A DNA stretch of 10,773 nt from an uncultured Oscillospiraceae bacterium. Lineage in GTDB: Bacteria; Bacillota; Clostridia; Oscillospirales; Ruminococcaceae. A model generated the notes under the pieces. It did not search any database. It had not been told where the DNA came from and was given only the letters and a program-made list of their open reading frames with translations. Both the position numbers and the translations under genes were made by a program. This document shows positions 6,885 through 10,773 of the stretch, one piece after another (within the stretch, counting starts at the first letter, position 1; every line of letters begins with the position of its first letter). The stretch is taken from the NCBI GenBank assembly GCA_900553955.1, contig USFO01000054.1, positions 1 through 10,773 of the forward strand. Reading direction: 5' to 3'.

Positions 6885-6982
6885 TTTTACGGGCGCCTCA
6901 TTCCCCTGTAGGTTGCCATCCGCGAACAGCGCCAATAAGAAGTTGACGCAAACACAGCGTAGGCAAAATAACTGATATAAAT

Positions 6983-7025
6983 ACGGTCACACAGTCCCTT
7001 TGGATTGTGTGACCGTTATTTTTTT
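6983..7025 (+). terminator. Strong Rho-independent terminator after the XRE gene
   Basis: A 15-bp stem (6983-6997 with 7002-7016, one G-U pair) has a 4-nt loop and is followed by a T-rich tail (7017-7025). It closes the rightward XRE transcript and insulates the dehydrogenase gene. Confidence 0.9.
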
Positions 7026-7095
7026 GCCTGTTTCAATGCTATATTATATTTTCTTCTTTTCCGCATAACCTTCAAACTGCAGAAATTCAAATATA

Positions 7096-7124
7096 ACAGC
7101 CGCTATTGCTTTTATTTCGGCTGT
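7096..7124. promoter_or_regulatory. Inverted repeat overlapping the putative dehydrogenase promoter
   Basis: ACAGCCG (7096-7102) and CGGCTGT (7118-7124) form a perfect 7-bp dyad with a 15-base spacer. It spans the putative -35 box at 7106-7111 and most of the -35/-10 spacer, the position of a repressor operator. No T tract follows, so it is not a terminator. Confidence 0.4.
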
Positions 7125-7133
7125 GAGTATAAT
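7106..7133 (+). promoter_or_regulatory. Candidate promoter for the alcohol dehydrogenase
   Basis: A perfect TATAAT (7128-7133) follows a weak -35, TTGCTT (7106-7111, TTG core), with 16 bases between. The predicted start near 7140 gives a leader of about 88 nt before the ATG at 7228. No recognisable riboswitch is seen in the leader. Confidence 0.45.
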
Positions 7134-7227
7134 TAGTATTATATTGAGCCGCCCGCCGAAGGAAAATTATCGGATGCTAAAAAGCTTTTGTTCGGACGGA
7201 TACAAAAGCATAAGGAAGGATATTTTT

Positions 7228-8265
7228 ATGAAAGCACTTACCTACATAAGTCATAACAATTTTGCACTGACGGAAAAGCCGCAGCCGGAGATACAAGACC
7301 CGCGGGACGCCGTTGTGCGGGTGACTCTCGGCTCCATTTGCACCAGCGACCTGCACATAAAGCACGGCTCCGTACCCCGCGCGGTGCCAGGAATTACCGT
7401 CGGGCATGAGATGGTGGGCGTGGTCGAAGCCGTGGGTTCGGAGGTGAAAAACGTTCGTCCCGGCGACCGTGTGACGGTGAACGTGGAAACGTTCTGCGGA
7501 GACTGCTACTTCTGCCGGCATGGCTGGGTGAACAACTGCACCGACAAAAACGGCGGCTGGGCGCTGGGCTGCCGCATAGACGGCGGACAGGCGGAGTTTG
7601 TCCGCGTGCCCTACGCCGACCGGGGACTTGACAAAATTCCGGACAGCGTTTCCGACGAACAAGCTCTTTTTGTGGGCGATCTTCTTGCCACCGGATTTTG
7701 GAGCACGCGCATTTCCGACATAACCCCGGATGACACCGTGCTCATTATCGGAGCGGGTCCCACCGGTATTTGCACCTTGCTCTGCGTTATGCTCAAGCAG
7801 CCGAAACATATTATTGTATGCGAAAAGGATCCCATGCGAATTGAATTCGTTCGTAAATACTACCCCGACGTGCTCGTTTGCCGTCCGGAGGAGTGCGAAG
7901 CCTTTGTCGCCGAGCACAGCGACCACGGCGGCGCCGATGTGGTGCTCGAGGTGGCGGGCGGCAAGAATACCTTTGAGCTTGCATGGCGCTGCGCCCGCCC
8001 CAACGCCGTCGTGACCGTCGTCGCCCTCTATGACGAGGTGCAGACTCTGCCCCTGCCGGATATGTACGGCAAAAATCTTATCTTCAAAACCGGCGGCGTG
8101 GACGGCTGCGACTGTGCGGAAATTTTGAGCCTAATCGAACAGGGAAAAATCGACGCCACCCCGCTTATCACCCACCGTTTCCCTCTCGGCGAAATCGAAG
8201 AAGCCTATCACGTTTTCGAAAATCATCTTGACGGCGTAATTAAAATTGCAATCACCGCCGAATAA
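7228..8265 (+). CDS. Zinc-dependent medium-chain alcohol dehydrogenase
   Basis: Oxidoreductase of the zinc-containing MDR family, 345 residues (the usual length). The N-terminal catalytic GroES-like domain provides likely zinc ligands C38 (in ICTSD), H60-E61 (GHE) and D151 (VGDLLATGFW). Aspartate as third ligand recalls Thermoanaerobacter/clostridial secondary-alcohol dehydrogenases. Unlike those, it also has the structural-zinc tetrad C90, C93, C96 and C104. The Rossmann domain carries GAGPTG (175-180). E199 after IIVC, at the end of the second strand, suggests NAD rather than NADP. The substrate cannot be read from sequence; a secondary alcohol, polyol or small aldehyde/alcohol is possible. 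The start chosen is the ATG at 7228: an AAGGA site (7216-7220) lies 7 bases upstream. A GTG at 7123 opens the same frame but overlaps the putative promoter, and the extra 35 residues do not look like the family. The gene is monocistronic. Confidence 0.93.
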   Translation: MKALTYISHNNFALTEKPQPEIQDPRDAVVRVTLGSICTSDLHIKHGSVPRAVPGITVGHEMVGVVEAVGSEVKNVRPGDRVTVNVETFCGDCYFCRHGWVNNCTDKNGGWALGCRIDGGQAEFVRVPYADRGLDKIPDSVSDEQALFVGDLLATGFWSTRISDITPDDTVLIIGAGPTGICTLLCVMLKQPKHIIVCEKDPMRIEFVRKYYPDVLVCRPEECEAFVAEHSDHGGADVVLEVAGGKNTFELAWRCARPNAVVTVVALYDEVQTLPLPDMYGKNLIFKTGGVDGCDCAEILSLIEQGKIDATPLITHRFPLGEIEEAYHVFENHLDGVIKIAITAE

Positions 8266-8300
8266 GCCTTGCAGGCAGCAAAGCCCTTTAATATTCGATT

Positions 8301-8349
8301 ATAAAAACCCGCCCCATACGGCAACCTTGGCCATCCGTGTGGGACGGGT
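8301..8349 (-). terminator. Terminator of the leftward ydjG-like cluster
   Basis: A long hairpin (8307-8321 with 8335-8349, one mismatch, one wobble pair, 13-nt loop) is followed on the minus strand by a T run (8301-8307). It therefore fits best as the terminator of the leftward cluster ending at 8416. Rightward, it lies about 40 bases past the dehydrogenase stop but lacks a good T tract, so it may only weakly terminate that transcript. Confidence 0.7.
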
Positions 8350-8415
8350 CTATTCTGTGTTCGAAAAACAGTGTAAGCGGTTAATTAAAGCCTTAAAATC
8401 AAGCTTTCGGGTGGC

Positions 8416-8997
8416 TTATGCCCAAGGGTCCTCCGCCTTGGGGGTGCGAACGCCGGTGAGCAGATACTGTTCCCAAAGGAACCACTTGCCGTCGCTGCCG
8501 CGCTGACGAAGCTTTATGGGGCGGGGGTCGTCCGCTCCGCCGCAGGGAATGAACAGCTTCATATATCCCGGCTCGTCGTTCGAGGTGTGGTTGCTGCGAA
8601 TTTCAACAGTATAGGGCTGAGCGGGGGTATAGTTGTTGTCCGGAGTAGCGCCCACAAAATAGGTAAAGGGAAGATAGGTTTTGCCGTCGCGGAAACGGTC
8701 GTTCAGGAAAGAAATGTCCTGACCGTTCAGCGGACGGGGGCCGCGCAGCCAGTTAAGCATTTCCGTTCCCACATTTCTGTCCGCAGCGTAGGCGCAAAGG
8801 GCGCACACGGTAAGCGCAGCGGCTTTGAAGGGGGTATCAAGGCTTGCTTCGGGCATGGCCTGCATCTGAGCAAGGCTTTCCGGCAGAGCGGAGAATGTAA
8901 AACGCTCGGTTCTGTTTCCCACGGAGCGCACAGCGCCGGTTACGGCGGTGTTTACACTCTGCTGAGCCGTGCTTTTAAGTTTGTCAAAAATACTCAT
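8416..8997 (-). CDS. Conserved protein of unknown function (DUF6935-like)
   Basis: Soluble 193-residue protein without signal peptide or membrane segment. The N-terminus (1-32) is a short amphipathic helix. From about 33 on, the pattern FTFSALPESLAQMQAMPEAS, PFKAAALTVCALCAY, EMLNWLRGPRPLN, FVGATPDNNYTPAQPYTVEI and GGADDPRPIKLRQRG...KWFLWEQYLLTGVRTP...DPWA matches a family I remember from Firmicutes genomes as DUF6935. That name is from memory and unverified. No catalytic motif is visible. It is the last gene of the minus-strand cluster, 22 bases after the YdjH-like gene, with a GAGGG site (9004-9008) 6 bases before its ATG. The company of envelope-stress-type genes suggests a peripheral role at the membrane (inference). 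A terminator lies about 70 bases downstream. Confidence 0.8.
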   Translation of the reverse strand: MSIFDKLKSTAQQSVNTAVTGAVRSVGNRTERFTFSALPESLAQMQAMPEASLDTPFKAAALTVCALCAYAADRNVGTEMLNWLRGPRPLNGQDISFLNDRFRDGKTYLPFTYFVGATPDNNYTPAQPYTVEIRSNHTSNDEPGYMKLFIPCGGADDPRPIKLRQRGSDGKWFLWEQYLLTGVRTPKAEDPWA

Positions 8998-9019
8998 AAC
9001 AATCCCTCACATTCAAAAA

Positions 9020-9445
9020 TTATTTATCTTCATCGTTGCTCTTAGGTCTGGGAGTGCGCTCCAAATTGCTGTAAAGGAAAATATCCTGCTTTTCAGTAAG
9101 GCTGAAGCTGCCCTCCTTTGTATAATTGTTCGCCTGCGCCTGCATACCGACGCTTTTCATGCTCGCCTTCATGGAGCCTACCACGGCGAGGGCGATTATA
9201 AGCCCGATTAAAAGGCATACAGGCAAATAGATAAACGGAAGCGGCTCAATTCTTTCAACGCTTTTCTGCGAAGCAGGCGCAGCCGCCGCTCCCTCCTCCT
9301 GCGGTACTGCCTTTTCGCCGCAGGGAACGGCACTTACGGTGTCCGCTTTAAGGTATTCGCCGGAAAAGTCATCTGCGGCAGGGGCAAAAACCGCCGCGGT
9401 AATGCAGATTATCACCGCAAGCAGTATTGATACTGTTTTCTTCAT
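9020..9445 (-). CDS. YdjH/TPM-family-like membrane protein lacking the TPM domain
   Basis: 141 residues. An N-terminal signal peptide (about 1-22, KK then a hydrophobic run ending AAVFAPA) leads to a short low-complexity linker (about 24-68, with an alanine-rich EEGAAAAPAS patch). One membrane helix (about 70-92) and a cytoplasmic-type tail follow. The tail motif SMKASMKSV...ANNYTKEGSFSL...DIFLY...RTPRP (91-135) is what I know from the C-terminus of TPM-domain proteins such as B. subtilis YdjH. The TPM domain of about 120-140 residues normally between signal peptide and helix is absent, and the frame is unbroken. The start chosen is the ATG at 9445: AGGAGG (9454-9459) lies 8 bases upstream and overlaps the stop of the upstream gene. 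An in-frame ATG at 9508 would add 21 residues lying inside that gene and would bury the signal peptide. It likely partners the YdjG-like protein. Confidence 0.78.
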   Translation of the reverse strand: MKKTVSILLAVIICITAAVFAPAADDFSGEYLKADTVSAVPCGEKAVPQEEGAAAAPASQKSVERIEPLPFIYLPVCLLIGLIIALAVVGSMKASMKSVGMQAQANNYTKEGSFSLTEKQDIFLYSNLERTPRPKSNDEDK

Positions 9446-9458
9446 CTCTTTGCCCTCC

Positions 9459-10553
9459 TCAAAGTATCCCGAGCAGCCGCAGCACCCATGCCAAAGCATA
9501 AAGCCCAAGGCCGATGCCGCCCATAAGCCCGAAGAACCACTTTGCCGCCGCAGCCTTATCCACCGGCAGGTTGCCGACGAATTTTCCGGTCTGTCCGTTC
9601 ATGGCGAAGGTATAGCGATTGCCGTTCCATGTGGTATTGAGCAGCCACACCGGATAGAGGGCGTATTTCGCCTTGCCGTTTTTGAAGCGAACGCTGCCGC
9701 TTTCCAAGGAAAAGCCGTCGTAGCCCTGAACGGTGTTCGCAAAGGCGCTTTCCGTGGAGCTTTTTACCCTCTCGTTGGCGCGTTCGACGCTTGCTTTCGC
9801 GTCCACATCGTATTTATCCGCCAAATATCCAGCAAGGTATGCCGTGCGAAATTTCACCGCGCCCGCAAGATTATACGGCTCTATGGATTCCATCAAATCA
9901 TCCGCCATTTTGGAGGAGCCGTCCACGGGAACGTTCTCGAAGGCAATATCTCCGCCTCGGCTGACCGCAAAGTACTTAGTTTCCTTGTAATCGTAGTCGT
10001 CGTCGCTCCATCTTCTCACCTTTTTTGCCTTGTAACGCATTTGTGCGTTCACATCGGTATCAAAAAGCCAAAAAGGAACATAAACGCCCTTGATTTCGTC
10101 AATATGGTTTTGACTTTTGAAAACCCGGGGCAAAAGGCGCCTGCCCATAAGGTGGCGGCTTAGTCCCTCTTTAGCGGCGTTCTTGTCAAGCTTAAACGGA
10201 ATTATAAGATCCGGCTTCAATGCGCCGGAGAAATTGCCCATCATAACGACTCTGTTGCCGCAGAACGGGCAGGTTGTGGCGGCGGTGTTTTCGTCGCCCA
10301 GAATTTCGCCTCCGCAGGATTTACATATATATGTACGCAGTCCCTCTGCCTCGCCGCTTTCCCATTCGCCGCCGGCGGAGATTTCCCATTCCATGCTGTC
10401 GGCTCTGTCCTCGCTCAGAACCTCGTCATAGCTTTCCAGCGCTTCAACGGCAAATTCCGTGTCGCAGAATGGGCATTTCATTTTTTGAACGGAGCTGTCG
10501 AAAGCAAGTGCGCCGCCGCAGCAGGGGCATTTATACTCTTGCAATGCTTGCAT
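9459..10553 (-). CDS. ydjG: YdjG-like membrane protein with two N-terminal zinc ribbons
   Basis: 364 residues. Two zinc ribbons open the protein, C9/C12 with C27/C30 and C77/C80 with C95/C98, joined by an acidic linker (about 40-72). A domain of about 230 residues follows, including KGVYVPFWLFDTDV (155-168), which in this family precedes a beta-rich section, and ALYPVWLLNTTW (298-309). One hydrophobic segment (about 338-362) anchors the C-terminus. Homologues are often annotated 'TFIIB-type zinc ribbon-containing protein'. In B. subtilis the corresponding gene, ydjG, lies in the sigma-W-controlled pspA-ydjGHI operon, and its product acts with YdjH at the membrane. A role in envelope stress or as a membrane anchor is inferred from that. 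The ATG at 10553 has a GGAGG site (10561-10565) 7 bases upstream. The next gene begins 13 bases after its stop codon. Confidence 0.85.
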   Translation of the reverse strand: MQALQEYKCPCCGGALAFDSSVQKMKCPFCDTEFAVEALESYDEVLSEDRADSMEWEISAGGEWESGEAEGLRTYICKSCGGEILGDENTAATTCPFCGNRVVMMGNFSGALKPDLIIPFKLDKNAAKEGLSRHLMGRRLLPRVFKSQNHIDEIKGVYVPFWLFDTDVNAQMRYKAKKVRRWSDDDYDYKETKYFAVSRGGDIAFENVPVDGSSKMADDLMESIEPYNLAGAVKFRTAYLAGYLADKYDVDAKASVERANERVKSSTESAFANTVQGYDGFSLESGSVRFKNGKAKYALYPVWLLNTTWNGNRYTFAMNGQTGKFVGNLPVDKAAAAKWFFGLMGGIGLGLYALAWVLRLLGIL

Positions 10554-10728
10554 CGGTGTTCCTCCATATTTTTCGGGTCTTGTTTTTTCGGCGAACCTGC
10601 AAACGCCGCCGAAATTCCCTTTGCGGGGGAATATTTTAAGCTGCGGCGGCTCTCCAGCGGGCTAATTAAAGCGCCCTTGAGCCGCCGCTCGTGCTCAAAA
10701 CACAGTTTTCGGAAAAATCCGTTATCCG
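10554..10728 (-). other. 175-base spacer with several inverted repeats inside the cluster
   Basis: No gene is seen between the partial zinc-ribbon gene and the ydjG-like gene. The largest structure is a perfect 10-bp GC-rich stem (10643-10652 with 10679-10688) with an inner 4-bp stem (10659-10662 with 10673-10676). A 7-bp stem (10587-10593 with 10607-10613) and a short CGGA-AAAA-TCCG hairpin (10710-10721) are also present. The last is followed by a tandem CCGTTAT repeat (10719-10732). None has a T tract on the downstream (leftward) side, so these are not ordinary terminators. They may be mRNA-processing, attenuation or stabilising elements. Confidence 0.5.
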
Positions 10729-10773
10729 TTATTTAATATCGTTTTCGTCAAAGGGGTCGCCGCACTGGGGGCA
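10729..10773 (-). CDS. C-terminal end of a zinc-ribbon protein, probably SPFH-domain (YdjI-like), partial
   Basis: Only the last 14 codons and the TAA stop (10729-10731) are inside the window. They read CPQCGDPFDENDIK, half of a C-terminal zinc ribbon (CxxC). SPFH-domain 'virion core protein'-type homologues of B. subtilis YdjI in Clostridia commonly end in just such a ribbon, and they neighbour ydjG/ydjH-type genes. Identification therefore leans on context and this short tail. The gene runs leftward into the ydjG-like gene after a 175-base structured spacer. Confidence 0.6.
   Translation of the reverse strand, partial: CPQCGDPFDENDIK

Noticed and set aside
7123..7227. 35-residue N-terminal extension of the alcohol dehydrogenase from a GTG at 7123
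   Set aside because: It overlaps the candidate promoter and inverted repeat and has no ribosome-binding site. The ATG at 7228 has one and gives the normal family length.
9446..9508. Upstream ATG adding 21 residues to the YdjH-like protein
   Set aside because: It lies inside the end of the ydjG-like gene and would place a cysteine-rich stretch ahead of a typical signal peptide. The ATG at 9445 has a perfect AGGAGG site.

Overview
The window looks like chromosomal DNA from a Gram-positive anaerobe of the class Clostridia, probably an Oscillospiraceae/Ruminococcaceae-type gut bacterium. The grounds are strong AGGAGG ribosome-binding sites before most genes, a glmU-prs gene pair, a clostridial-type pyruvate phosphate dikinase, and a ydjG/ydjH/ydjI-like cluster. 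This placement is inference; no rRNA or other marker gene is present. I saw no rRNA, tRNA, CRISPR array, transposase or integrase.

Layout, left to right. (1) Positions 1-190 hold no convincing gene, but they carry two tandem hairpin terminators for the leftward glmU-prs unit. (2) Positions 191-2529, minus strand: prs (PRPP synthetase) lies downstream of a glmU-like gene. The acetyltransferase half of that gene is intact, but its uridyltransferase half has lost its signature residues. (3) Positions 2530-2762 are a divergent promoter region. (4) Positions 2763-5393, plus strand: ppdK, complete, followed by a bidirectional terminator. (5) Positions 5462-6884 are a visibly AT-rich cassette. It holds an XRE-type repressor (plus strand) divergent from a tightly coupled minus-strand pair, a 71-residue basic protein and a 248-residue membrane/coiled-coil protein. 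It looks acquired, and I do not recognise the pair. (6) Positions 6885-7227 contain a short GC-richer orphan stretch, a strong terminator and a candidate promoter. (7) Positions 7228-8265, plus strand: a zinc-dependent medium-chain alcohol dehydrogenase. (8) Positions 8416-10773, minus strand: a membrane-associated cluster. In transcription order it has the last 14 codons of a zinc-ribbon-ended protein (probably SPFH/YdjI-like), a YdjG-like double zinc-ribbon membrane protein, a YdjH-like protein without its TPM domain, and a small conserved protein of unknown function. It ends in a terminator at 8301-8349.

How the parts work together. The glmU-like protein and Prs serve cell-wall and nucleotide precursor supply. 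PpdK links pyruvate and PEP in glycolysis or gluconeogenesis. The alcohol dehydrogenase would handle redox balance or alcohol/polyol oxidation. The last cluster resembles the Bacillus subtilis pspA-ydjGHI envelope-stress operon, so a membrane-maintenance role is inferred. The most unusual items are the TPM-less YdjH-like protein, the degenerate GlmU head domain and the AT-rich XRE/membrane-protein cassette.
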